A program made the translations under genes and the position numbers. Source: DASZTV01 sp035548055 (GTDB lineage: Bacteria > Actinomycetota > Actinomycetes > JAFAQI01). From it: DNA of 64,000 nucleotides. The stretch is taken from assembly GCA_035548055.1 (NCBI GenBank), contig DASZTL010000091.1:23641-87640 (forward strand), read 5' to 3'. Below the pieces are notes generated by a model. It saw nothing but the letters and a program-made list of their open reading frames with translations, searched no databases and was not told where the DNA came from. Of this stretch, positions 56,680-64,000 are shown piece after piece; the stretch's first letter is position 1, and each line of letters begins with the position of its first letter.

Positions 56680-58577
56680 TGCGCGGCCTGCGCCGGGCGC
56701 TGGCGCCGCTGTTCGCGGCGCGCGGTCTGCCGAGGGTTCTGTTGTGGGTCGGGATCTCGCTCACCGCCGTCTTCGTGATCCTGGCCGTCTTCGCGCCACT
56801 CATCGCGCCGTACGGGTTCGACCAGTACGCCGCCGACGGCGTGCGCTTTCCGCAACAGGCCGCGCCGTCGATCCATCACCTGCTTGGCACGACGGTCCAG
56901 TCCGACGACGTGTTGTCGCGAATCATCTGGGGGGCACGCACATCGATCGAGGTTGTTCTCCTCGCGCTGCTGCTGAGCATCGTGGTCGGCGTGCCGTTGG
57001 GGCTTGTCTCCGGCTACTTCGGCGGGTGGCTCGACCGGATCCTGGTGCTCATCAACGACTCGCTCATCGCCTTTCCGTACCTCCTGCTTGCAATCGTGAT
57101 CGCGTTCCTCCTCCAGGGTTCCATCGGCGGCGGCGTGGCGACCGCCGCGTTCGCGATCACCGTGATCTACATCCCGCAGTACTTCCGCGTCGTACGCAAC
57201 AGCGTGCTGTCCGTGCGGGAGGAGCCCTACGTCGAGGCCGGCCGCGTCCTCGGCGCGCCGCCGCGGACCGTCATCCGTCGATACGTCTTCGCCAACGTGG
57301 TGCAGTCAGTCCCGGTGCTGGCCTCCCTCAACGCGGCGGACGCGATCCTCACGCTGGCAGCCTTGTCCTTCCTGGGTATCGGGATCGATCCGTCCGCGGC
57401 GGCAGAGTGGGGGTACGACATCTCGCGCGGCATCGACGACGCGCAGGCGGGCTACTGGTGGACCGGGCTGTTCCCAGGCCTCGCGATCATCCTGCTCGTC
57501 ACCGGTCTCACCCTCGTCGGCGAGAGCCTGAACGACTCGATCAACCCGCTGTTGCGCCAGCGGCGTTTCACGGCGATGGCGATGCCGAAAGCGGGCCTGG
57601 AGCCGGCGCTGGCCCCCGAGACCGCAGGCACGTCGGTGATCAAGGTCCGCGACCTCCGGGTCTGGTACGGCAGCGAACGGGGACCCGTCCAGGCCGTCGA
57701 CGGCGTCTCTCTCGATGTCCGGCAGGGCGAGATGCTCGGGGTGGTCGGCGAGTCGGGCTGTGGGAAGTCAACTCTGGCGCGGGGCCTGCTCGGCCTTCTG
57801 CCGGCCGGTGCGGTACGCGACGGGTTGGTCGAGTTCGACGGCCGGAACCTGGTCGAGCTGCCGAGCGAGGAGATGAGATGGCTGCGCGGCCCGTCGCTGG
57901 GGATGGTCTTCCAGGAGCCGATGACCCGTCTCGACCCGTTGATGCGGGTGAGCGCGCACTTCGCCGAGGCGTTACGGACCCACGAGCCCGAGCTGAGTGA
58001 CACCGAGGTGCGTCGTCGATCGCTTGACGCCCTCGCGGGCATGGGCATCCCCCCGACCAGGTTCGGCAACTATCCGTACGAGTTCTCCGGCGGGATGCGA
58101 CAACGAATCCTGATCGCGCTGACGCTGGTGCTCGGCCCGAAGTTCGTCGTGGCGGACGAGCCGACGACAGCGCTCGACGTACTCGTCGAGGCGCAGATCC
58201 TCGAGATCCTCGCGGACGTCAAGCGGAACTTCGACACCTCGATCCTCTTCATCACCCACAACCTCGGCATCGTGGCCGAGGCCTGTGACCGAGTTGCGGT
58301 CATGTACGCCGGTCGCGTGGTGGAGCAGGGGCCGGTCTCGGCCGTGTTCGCCGACCCGCAGCATCCGTACACGCGCGAGCTGCTCGCCTCGACGATCAGT
58401 CTGCGGACCACTGGCCTCCGCTACATCGAGGGCTCGCCGCCAGACCTGCTCTCGCCACCATCCGGGTGCCGGTTCCACCCGCGCTGCCCGGACGTGATGG
58501 CGGTGTGCAGCGAACGCTTCCCGCCATCGGTGGAGCTCGGCGGCGGGCATCCTGTGGAGTGCTGGCTTCATGTCTGA
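56679..58577 (+). CDS. Fused ABC permease (DppC) and ATPase (DppD)
   Basis: 632 residues made of two normally separate subunits. Residues 1-300 are a DppC-type permease (YGFDQYAADGVRFP loop, EAGRVLGAPPRTVIRRYVFANVV EAA loop, six hydrophobic segments). After a short linker, residues 320-632 are an oligopeptide-type ATPase: Walker A GESGCGKSTLARGLLGLL near 357, FSGGMRQRILIAL, Walker B FVVADEPTTALDV, and the C-terminal SGCRFHPRCPDVMAVC motif. Fusion makes stoichiometry of these two parts fixed. The last 8 bases overlap the second ATPase gene. Confidence 0.94.
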   Translation: MRGLRRALAPLFAARGLPRVLLWVGISLTAVFVILAVFAPLIAPYGFDQYAADGVRFPQQAAPSIHHLLGTTVQSDDVLSRIIWGARTSIEVVLLALLLSIVVGVPLGLVSGYFGGWLDRILVLINDSLIAFPYLLLAIVIAFLLQGSIGGGVATAAFAITVIYIPQYFRVVRNSVLSVREEPYVEAGRVLGAPPRTVIRRYVFANVVQSVPVLASLNAADAILTLAALSFLGIGIDPSAAAEWGYDISRGIDDAQAGYWWTGLFPGLAIILLVTGLTLVGESLNDSINPLLRQRRFTAMAMPKAGLEPALAPETAGTSVIKVRDLRVWYGSERGPVQAVDGVSLDVRQGEMLGVVGESGCGKSTLARGLLGLLPAGAVRDGLVEFDGRNLVELPSEEMRWLRGPSLGMVFQEPMTRLDPLMRVSAHFAEALRTHEPELSDTEVRRRSLDALAGMGIPPTRFGNYPYEFSGGMRQRILIALTLVLGPKFVVADEPTTALDVLVEAQILEILADVKRNFDTSILFITHNLGIVAEACDRVAVMYAGRVVEQGPVSAVFADPQHPYTRELLASTISLRTTGLRYIEGSPPDLLSPPSGCRFHPRCPDVMAVCSERFPPSVELGGGHPVECWLHV

Positions 58578-59844
58578 ACGACCACTGCTCGAGCTCGACG
58601 ATGTTCGGGTGCACTTCGGGCTGCGCGGGAGCTTCCTGCAACGCATGGCCGGTCGCGACGTCGGGTCGGTGAAGGCAGTGGACGGCGTCACGCTCTCGCT
58701 GCGGCGAGGTGAGGTACTCGGTGTCGTCGGCGAGTCGGGAAGCGGGAAGACGACCCTCGGCCGGATCGCCTTGCGTACCGTCCCCTTGACGTCAGGCACC
58801 GTCCGCTTCGACGGAACCGATCTGACCGGCCTTCGCGAGTCACGGCTTCGTCCGCTGCGGCGACGGATGCAGATGGTCTTTCAGGACCCGAATGCCTCGC
58901 TCAACCCGGCCATGACCATCGCGCAAGCAGTCGGGCACCCGCTGCAGATCCACAAGCTCGCGATGGGCAAGACCGAGCGCGAAGCTCGGGTTGCGGAGGC
59001 GCTCGAGCGTGTCGGACTGGGCACGGGTGTCATGGCCAAGTACCCGAGCGACCTCTCGGGCGGCCAGAAGCAGCGCGCTGTCCTCGCCCGCGCGGTCATC
59101 TGCGGTCCGGACCTGCTCGTCGCGGACGAACCCGTCTCGATGCTCGACATGAGCGTCAGGGCGCGGATCCTCGAGCTGATGCTGGACCTCAAGCGAGACC
59201 TCGGGCTCACCTACCTGTACATCACCCACGACCTCGCCACGGCCAAGTTCTTCTGCGACACCATCGCGATCATGTATCTCGGCCGGGTCGTCGAGTATGG
59301 CCCGGCCGAGCAGATCTACGCCGATCCGCGGCACCCCTATACGCAAGCTCTGTTGCGAGCCATCCCGGAGCCGGATCCGGGCCGCGCCGTCCCACGCGAC
59401 CTGCCGCGCGGCGAGGTGCCCGACGCGGCCCTGCCGCCGCTTGGCTGCTCGTTCCACCCGCGCTGTCCCGTCGCGTTCGAGCAGTGCGGGTGGGAGAGCC
59501 GCGATCTCGCTGATCTCCTCGAGCGGCACTGGGTGTCGCGGCCCGCGGAGACCTACGAAACCGAGCGCGCGGTCGTCGGGGAGCTCGACGAGCTGGAGCA
59601 ACCGGCTACCACCGCGACGCTGGCCGCGGGTGGGCGAGCGACCGGGAAGGACGTCGAGGACCTCCTCGAGACGATCCGGCGGGAGAACCCGACGGATCCG
59701 CTGTGGCGCGGTGTGCGCAACATCCGGCCCGACGGCGAGGCCGTCACCGTCGAGTTCCGCGACGACCACGTCGATCCGCCGTTGTACGACGTCGGGGGCG
59801 TGAAGGTCGCGTGCCTGAAATATCGGGACGACACTGCCGAATAG
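58570..59844 (+). CDS. ABC transporter ATPase (DppF type) with C-terminal extension
   Basis: 424 residues. Walker A GESGSGKTTLGRIAL near 55, MVFQDPNASLNP, signature LSGGQKQRAVLARAV, Walker B LLVADEPVSMLDM and the CSFHPRCPVAFEQC motif show a DppF/OppF subunit. After about residue 320 it carries roughly 100 extra residues (ETERAVVGELDELEQ to GGVKVACLKYRDDTAE) beyond the canonical C-terminus, rich in acidic residues; function unknown. The TAG stop lies in the proS promoter. Confidence 0.92.
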   Translation: MSERPLLELDDVRVHFGLRGSFLQRMAGRDVGSVKAVDGVTLSLRRGEVLGVVGESGSGKTTLGRIALRTVPLTSGTVRFDGTDLTGLRESRLRPLRRRMQMVFQDPNASLNPAMTIAQAVGHPLQIHKLAMGKTEREARVAEALERVGLGTGVMAKYPSDLSGGQKQRAVLARAVICGPDLLVADEPVSMLDMSVRARILELMLDLKRDLGLTYLYITHDLATAKFFCDTIAIMYLGRVVEYGPAEQIYADPRHPYTQALLRAIPEPDPGRAVPRDLPRGEVPDAALPPLGCSFHPRCPVAFEQCGWESRDLADLLERHWVSRPAETYETERAVVGELDELEQPATTATLAAGGRATGKDVEDLLETIRRENPTDPLWRGVRNIRPDGEAVTVEFRDDHVDPPLYDVGGVKVACLKYRDDTAE

Positions 59845-59847
59845 GCT
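59842..59847 (+). promoter_or_regulatory. Leaderless -10 element of proS
   Basis: TAGGCT followed by 7 bases and ATG 59855. Its TAG is the stop codon of the preceding ATPase gene. The -35 is poor. Confidence 0.5.
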
Positions 59848-59854
59848 CGCCCTC

Positions 59855-61573
59855 ATGGTGACCCGGATGTCGCAGCTGTTCCTCCGTACGCTGCGAGACG
59901 ACCCGGCGGACGCCGAGCTGCCGAGTCATCGCCTGTTGGTGCGCGCCGGCTACATCCGCCGGGTCTCGCCGGGCATCTACACCTGGCTCCCGCTGGGCAA
60001 GAAGATCCTCGACAACGTCGCGGCTGTCGTCCGTGAGGAGATGAACGCGATCGGGGCCCAGGAAGTGCAATTCCCCGCTCTGCTCCCGCGTGAGATCTAC
60101 GAGGTCAGCCATCGCTGGACGGCCTACGGGGACACGCTGTTCCGGCTCAGCGACCGTAAGGGCGCCGAGCACCTCCTCGGCCCCACGCACGAGGAGATGT
60201 TCACGCTGCTGGTCAAGGGCGAGTACTCCTCCTACCGCGACTACCCGATCTCGCTGTACCAGATCCAGACGAAGTACCGAGACGAGGCGCGGCCACGCGC
60301 CGGCCTGCTGCGCGGCCGCGAGTTCGTCATGAAGGACTCGTACTCCTTCGACCTCGACGACGCGGGCCTGCAGGCGTCGTACGACGCCCACCGCGGCGCG
60401 TATCAACGGATCTTCAACCGGCTGGGTCTGGACTACCGCATCGCCTTCGCCGTCTCAGGCGCAATGGGCGGATCGGCGAGCGAGGAGTTCCTCGCCCCCG
60501 CGGAGCACGGCGAGGACACCTTCGTGCAGTGCTCGAACTGTGACTACACGGCGAACACCGAGGCGGTCGAGATCCGAACGCCGGCGCCGCAAGACCCGAG
60601 CGGTCAGCCTGCCAGCGAGGTTCTCGACACCCCGGACACGACGACGATCGAGACGCTCGTCAAGGCTCTGAACGAGCGGGGGGTGACCGCCGCGGACACA
60701 CTGAAGAACGTCGTGCTGAAGACGCGCGAGCCCGGCGGCAAGTGGGAGCTCCTGATCGTCGGCGTCCCAGGCGACCGTGAGGTCGACATGAAGCGGCTGG
60801 CCGGCCAGCTCGAGCCGGTCGAGGTCGAGGTCGCCGACCCTGACCTCATCAAGACGGTGCCCGGTCTGGTCCCCGGTTACATCGGGCCGCAGCGGCTCGC
60901 CGAGTGGCAGGTGCGCTACCTGGTCGACCCGACTGTCGTGCCGGGAAGCTCCTGGGTCACCGGCGCCAACGAAAGCGACAAGCACGCCGCGAACGTGGTC
61001 CGCGGCCGTGACTTCGAACCGGTAGGCGAGATCGGCGCTGTCGAGATTCGCGACGGCGATCGGTGCGGTCGATGCGGCGGCGAGCTGTCGATCGCGCGCG
61101 GCATCGAGATCGGTCACGTCTTCCAGCTCGGCAAGAAGTACGCCGACGCGTTCTCACTCGATGCGCAGGGTCCGGACGGCGAGCCGATCCGCATCACGAT
61201 GGGCTCCTACGGCATCGGGGTGAGCCGCGCGGTTGCCGCGGTCGCGGAACAGACCCTGGACGAATCGGGCTTGTGCTGGCCGGCGTCGATCGCGCCCTAC
61301 GACGTCCACATCGTTCCCGTCGGGAAGGGCGTCGAGCAACTCGACGCGGCAAGCCGGCTGGCCGATGACCTCGAGGCCGCCGGTCGCAATGTGCTGCTGG
61401 ACGACCGCGACGGCTCGGCCGGCGCGAAGTTCGCCGACGCCGACCTGCTGGGCATGCCGACGATCGTCGTCGTCGGCAAGGCGCTCGCGGATGGGAACAT
61501 CGAGGTCAAGGACCGCAAGACGGGGGAGCGGCGAACCGTGGCGCTGGGCGAGGCAGTCGCCGCGCTCTCCTAA
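59855..61573 (+). CDS. proS: Prolyl-tRNA synthetase (bacterial type with editing domain)
   Basis: 572 residues. Class II motifs: VRAGYIRRVSPGIYTWLPLGKK, LGPTHEEMFTLL, YQIQTKYRDEARPRAGLLRGREFVMKD, GSYGIGVSRAVAAV. The INS editing domain lies at about residues 220-400. The start MVTRMSQLFLRTLRDDPADAELPSHRLL matches the family. Its TAA overlaps the convergent stop of the DUF4439 gene. Confidence 0.97.
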   Translation: MVTRMSQLFLRTLRDDPADAELPSHRLLVRAGYIRRVSPGIYTWLPLGKKILDNVAAVVREEMNAIGAQEVQFPALLPREIYEVSHRWTAYGDTLFRLSDRKGAEHLLGPTHEEMFTLLVKGEYSSYRDYPISLYQIQTKYRDEARPRAGLLRGREFVMKDSYSFDLDDAGLQASYDAHRGAYQRIFNRLGLDYRIAFAVSGAMGGSASEEFLAPAEHGEDTFVQCSNCDYTANTEAVEIRTPAPQDPSGQPASEVLDTPDTTTIETLVKALNERGVTAADTLKNVVLKTREPGGKWELLIVGVPGDREVDMKRLAGQLEPVEVEVADPDLIKTVPGLVPGYIGPQRLAEWQVRYLVDPTVVPGSSWVTGANESDKHAANVVRGRDFEPVGEIGAVEIRDGDRCGRCGGELSIARGIEIGHVFQLGKKYADAFSLDAQGPDGEPIRITMGSYGIGVSRAVAAVAEQTLDESGLCWPASIAPYDVHIVPVGKGVEQLDAASRLADDLEAAGRNVLLDDRDGSAGAKFADADLLGMPTIVVVGKALADGNIEVKDRKTGERRTVALGEAVAALS

Positions 61574-61983
61574 GGGCGCCCCGGGAACGGAGCCGGCGGA
61601 GCGCCCCACCGGGACGCGGCAACTGCAGCGTCGGCCAGCCAACCCACGGCAAGCCGGCGCGCGGGCGATCGCGACGCGGTTGCGGCAACGAGGTCCCACG
61701 CGGCACCGGCGGCGCCGTCCTCGAGCGAACCGGCAAGCCGCCGCGCGGCAGCGGGATCGTCGACCGGGAACGGCAACCGGTAGGCCGGCAAGCCGCCGGG
61801 CGGAACCGCACCGGATGCCGTGATGAGGGCCGAGATCTCGTCGCGTCGAGTCTGATGCTTCGTCAGCCGATCCATCGCATGACGGCGGGGGGCACCGGAC
61901 AGGTGAGCGCCGACGACGCCGTACCCGTAGACGACCGCTTGCTCGGCCGCGAGGGCCGACTTCAGCGCCGAGAGCTCACTCAC
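61570..61983 (-). CDS. DUF4439 ferritin-like protein (Rv2844-like)
   Basis: 137 residues from GTG 61983: SELSALKSALAAEQAVVYGYGVVGAHL has the ferritin-like E-Q-x-x-Y helix. Family of unknown function; position next to proS and rimP matches mycobacterial Rv2844. The upstream gene on this strand overlaps it by 8 bases. The longer open frame is a shadow. Confidence 0.85.
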   Translation of the reverse strand: MSELSALKSALAAEQAVVYGYGVVGAHLSGAPRRHAMDRLTKHQTRRDEISALITASGAVPPGGLPAYRLPFPVDDPAAARRLAGSLEDGAAGAAWDLVAATASRSPARRLAVGWLADAAVAASRWGAPPAPFPGRP

Positions 61984-62386
61984 GGGCCGCCACCTCGTGC
62001 GCGGCCGCGATGCTGGCCAAGAGCGCGGCGGTGGAGCCGTCGACGGCACCCGTAGCCGCACTGCGCAACTTGTCGGCGTTGTCGCGAAGCAGCGCCCGTA
62101 CGGCGCTTCGGGCTGGAGTGTTGAGGGTGGTGGGTACGGTCTCGGTGCCACCCAGGGCGGCAAGGTGCTGCCGGTGAACGACGGCTTCACCGGCCAGGCC
62201 GGTCGCCATACAGGCCGCCACGAGCACCGCCTCCGAGCTGCGTGCCGCAACGAGGGCGGCCGCGTCCGGCTCGGCGCGACCCGAGGCAGCAGACGAGCCC
62301 GCCTTGCAACCCGCGAGACCGAGCGCAGCGAGGCCGAGAATCGACCGCCGAGACAGGTGCGTCAGCACCGGGGCAGCAGATTTCAC
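61976..62386 (-). CDS. Tat-type lipoprotein, ferritin-like (Rv2843-like)
   Basis: 136 residues from GTG 62386. The start carries a twin-arginine and lipobox signal (THLSRRSILGLAALGLAGC). The mature part is Ala-rich and helical (SSEAVLVAACMATGLAGEAVVHRQHLAAL). It is coupled to the DUF4439 gene by an 8-base overlap and the pair probably acts together at the envelope. GTG 62419 would add 11 residues; 62386 is chosen because CAGACT sits 7 bases upstream and the signal is then of normal length. Confidence 0.75.
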   Translation of the reverse strand: MKSAAPVLTHLSRRSILGLAALGLAGCKAGSSAASGRAEPDAAALVAARSSEAVLVAACMATGLAGEAVVHRQHLAALGGTETVPTTLNTPARSAVRALLRDNADKLRSAATGAVDGSTAALLASIAAAHEVAARE

Positions 62387-62409
62387 CGCGCCCAGTCTGC
62401 CATTCCGAT

Positions 62410-62415
62410 TACTCT
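62410..62415 (+). promoter_or_regulatory. Leaderless -10 element of rimP-nusA
   Basis: TACTCT followed by 7 bases and ATG 62423. Confidence 0.55.
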
Positions 62416-62422
62416 CCACCGC

Positions 62423-62863
62423 ATGGCGGCGACGACCGCAGCTTCGCTGCGCCCACTGGTCGAGCCGGTCGTCGTGTCGGCCGGCTACGACCTGGAAGAC
62501 GTCGTCGTCAGCTCCGCCGGTCGCCGCAGTGTGGTCCGCGTCGTGGTCGACCGTGACGGCGGCATCGACCTGGATGGGGTCGCGGAGGTGTCTCGCGCGG
62601 TGTCGGACGCGCTCGACTCCGCCGACGCGTTCGGCGAGTCGGCATACACCCTCGAGGTGACCTCACCGGGGGTCGACCGCCCGCTCACCGAGCCACGCCA
62701 CTGGCGCCGCAACATCGGACGACTCGTCGAGGTGGGCGGACAGCAGGGCCGGATCCTGGAAGCCACCGACGACGGCGTAGCCCTCGAGGTCAACGGGGCA
62801 AGGCGTGAGGTCGGTCATGGCGAGCTGGGCCCAGGCAAGATCATCGTGGAGTTCTCCCGATGA
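62423..62863 (+). CDS. rimP: Ribosome maturation factor RimP
   Basis: 146 residues: LRPLVEPVVVSAGYDLEDVVVSSAGRRSVVRVVVDRDGGIDLDGVAEVSRAVSDALD and YTLEVTSPGVDRPLTEPRHWRRNIGR are the RimP core. Early assembly factor for the 30S subunit. First gene of the rimP-nusA-ylxR-infB operon; overlaps nusA as ATGA. Confidence 0.96.
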   Translation: MAATTAASLRPLVEPVVVSAGYDLEDVVVSSAGRRSVVRVVVDRDGGIDLDGVAEVSRAVSDALDSADAFGESAYTLEVTSPGVDRPLTEPRHWRRNIGRLVEVGGQQGRILEATDDGVALEVNGARREVGHGELGPGKIIVEFSR

Positions 62864-63837
62864 ACATCGACATGGCTGCCCTCAAGGGACTTGTCCGGGA
62901 GAAGGACGTCTCGCTCGACACTGTGGTCGAGGCACTGGAGTCCGCGCTGCTCGCGGCGTACGAGCGCACTGAGGGCGCCCAGCCGCGTGCCCGGGTCGCA
63001 TTGGATCGCAAGTCCGGTGAGGTCACGGTGTGGGCACAGGAGGTCGACGACGAGGGCCAGGTCGTGCGTGAGTACGACGACACCCCCGGCGACTTCGGCC
63101 GGATCGCCGCGATGACCGCCAAGCACGTGATCATGTCCCGGCTGCGCGACCACGCTCAGGAGACGACGTACGGCGAGTACGTCGGCAAGGAAGGCGACCT
63201 GGTCAGCGGAGTCGTCCAGCATCACTCGGGCATGCGTGCCGACGGGCCGGTGCTGGTCGATCTCGGCGATCTCGAAGGTGTGCTGCCGCCGGGGGAGCAG
63301 GTGCCGGGGGAGCGGTACGTCCACGGGGAGCGGCTGCGGTGCCTGGTCGTGAGCGTGAATCGCGGGATGCGCGGAGCGCAGGTCACGCTGTCCCGCACCC
63401 ATCCGAACCTGGTGCGCAAGCTCTTCGCGATGGAGGTGCCCGAGATCGCCGACGGCACCGTAGAGATCGTCGCCATCGCCCGTGAGGCCGGTCATCGCAC
63501 GAAGGTGGCCGTCCGATCGAACTCCAACGCGGTGCGCGCTCGCGGCGCCTGTATCGGCCCGATGGGGGCACGGGTCCGTGCGGTGGTCACCGAGCTGCAC
63601 GGGGAGAAGATCGACATCATCGACTGGGCCGAGGATCCTGCGACCTTCGTCGGCAACGCTCTTTCGCCCGCTCAGGTCGTGAGTGTGACGGTCGTCGATG
63701 CCGCGATGAAGGCCGCTCGGGTCGTCGTACCGGACTTCCAGCTCTCTCTCGCAATCGGCAAGGAAGGCCAGAACGCCCGGCTCGCCAACCGGCTTACGGG
63801 TTGGCGGATCGACATTCGTCCGGACGATCAGGGCTAG
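62860..63837 (+). CDS. nusA: Transcription elongation/termination factor NusA
   Basis: 325 residues. N-terminal RNAP-binding domain (1-110), S1 domain (about 115-180, GDLVSGVVQHHSGMRADGPVLVDLGDLEGVLP), and two KH domains (GACIGPMGARVRAVVTELHGEKIDIIDW and LSLAIGKEGQNARLANRLTGWRIDIR). It lacks the acidic repeats found at the end of the E. coli protein, as usual in Actinobacteria. Confidence 0.97.
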   Translation: MNIDMAALKGLVREKDVSLDTVVEALESALLAAYERTEGAQPRARVALDRKSGEVTVWAQEVDDEGQVVREYDDTPGDFGRIAAMTAKHVIMSRLRDHAQETTYGEYVGKEGDLVSGVVQHHSGMRADGPVLVDLGDLEGVLPPGEQVPGERYVHGERLRCLVVSVNRGMRGAQVTLSRTHPNLVRKLFAMEVPEIADGTVEIVAIAREAGHRTKVAVRSNSNAVRARGACIGPMGARVRAVVTELHGEKIDIIDWAEDPATFVGNALSPAQVVSVTVVDAAMKAARVVVPDFQLSLAIGKEGQNARLANRLTGWRIDIRPDDQG

Positions 63838-63839
63838 AC

Positions 63840-64000
63840 TTGGCGACGGCTCGCAGCCAGGAGCCGGTCCGAACGTGTGTCGGGTGCCGGGTCAAGGCCG
63901 CCAAGTCAGAACTACTGCGCGTCGTTGCGGTCGCGGGGACCCTGACCCCCGATCCGCGAGGCACGTCGCCGGGACGTGGGGCGCACCTACATCCCGATCC
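63840..64000 (+). CDS. ylxR: YlxR family protein (DUF448), 5' part
   Basis: 53 codons from TTG 63840 to the window edge. EPVRTCVGCRVKAAKSELLRVVA carries the RTCVGCR motif of this small RNA-binding-fold family, always found between nusA and infB. No other start is available near the motif. Only 2 bases follow the nusA stop. Confidence 0.88.
   Translation, partial: MATARSQEPVRTCVGCRVKAAKSELLRVVAVAGTLTPDPRGTSPGRGAHLHPD

Noticed and set aside
1..64000. tRNA, rRNA, tmRNA, SRP RNA, CRISPR arrays, insertion sequences
   Set aside because: Intergenic spaces are short and none shows a T-loop motif, cloverleaf, repeat-spacer pattern or terminal inverted repeats with a transposase. Reading by eye could miss a divergent small RNA.

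Overview
The window is a gene-dense, high-GC chromosomal segment of an actinobacterium. It has GTG and TTG starts beside ATG, a HU protein with a Lys/Ala tail, WhiG-type sigma, SepIVA, DUF3515, DUF2469 and DUF4439 families, and a gene order that closely follows the Streptomyces block from ndgR-leuCD through smc-ftsY, amt-glnK-glnD, ffh, rpsP-trmD-rplS, whiG and rpsB-tsf to nusA. I cannot place it below class level. There are no rRNA or tRNA genes, insertion sequences, prophage genes or CRISPR arrays; this is core genome with a few accessory insertions.

Layout. 1-2.8 kb: divergent IclR regulator and leuCD, then hup. 2.8-9 kb: cofC pair (leftward), acyltransferase, gpsA, a PLP sulfur-amino-acid enzyme, an NlpC/P60 endopeptidase and ddl. 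9-12.3 kb: DUF3515 lipoprotein and an Lrp ligand-binding protein (leftward), thiL-thiD, an acetyltransferase, rpmB. 12.3-18.7 kb: recG-rsmD-coaD, sepIVA, yceD-rpmF-acp-rnc-mutM. 18.9-24 kb: a small conserved coiled-coil protein, smc and ftsY. 24-29.4 kb: a nitrogen module amt1-glnK-amt2-glnD behind a clear GlnR box. 29.4-31.8 kb: a degenerate SDR and a FadD15-type acyl-CoA ligase. 31.9-41.4 kb: ffh, a zinc-ribbon membrane protein, rpsP-khpA-rimM-trmD, rplS-lepB-rnhB-DUF2469-yraN-comM-dprA. 41.5-43.8 kb: xerC-like recombinase overlapping whiG, and an M23-like secreted protein. 44-49.7 kb: rpsB-tsf-pyrH-frr-cdsA-rlmN and a secreted protein. 49.7-54 kb: dxr-rip1-ispG and a GNAT protein. 54-59.8 kb: a peptide-type ABC transporter operon. 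59.9-64 kb: proS, two leftward Rv2843/Rv2844-like genes, rimP-nusA-ylxR.

How it works together. Most of the window makes and services the translation machinery (S16, L19, S2, L28, L32, EF-Ts, Frr, TrmD, RimM, RimP, RsmD, RlmN, ProS) and protein export (Ffh, FtsY, LepB, Rip1). Cell-envelope and chromosome functions (Ddl, Dxr/IspG, CdsA, PlsC, SepIVA, Smc, RecG, MutM, DprA, XerC) are interleaved. The nitrogen module pairs two ammonium transporters with their PII protein and the PII-modifying enzyme.

The most interesting points are: the second Amt carries Glu in place of the first pore histidine; the double GlnR box in front of amt1; a 26-bp perfect palindrome used twice, in opposite orientations, as combined stop codon and terminator; an rpsB leader whose arms can form mutually exclusive helices; recurrent -10 elements 6 to 8 nt from start codons (leaderless transcription); and three degenerate enzyme-fold proteins (SDR, M23, G1-like) that lack expected catalytic residues. 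I found no clearly new multi-gene system.
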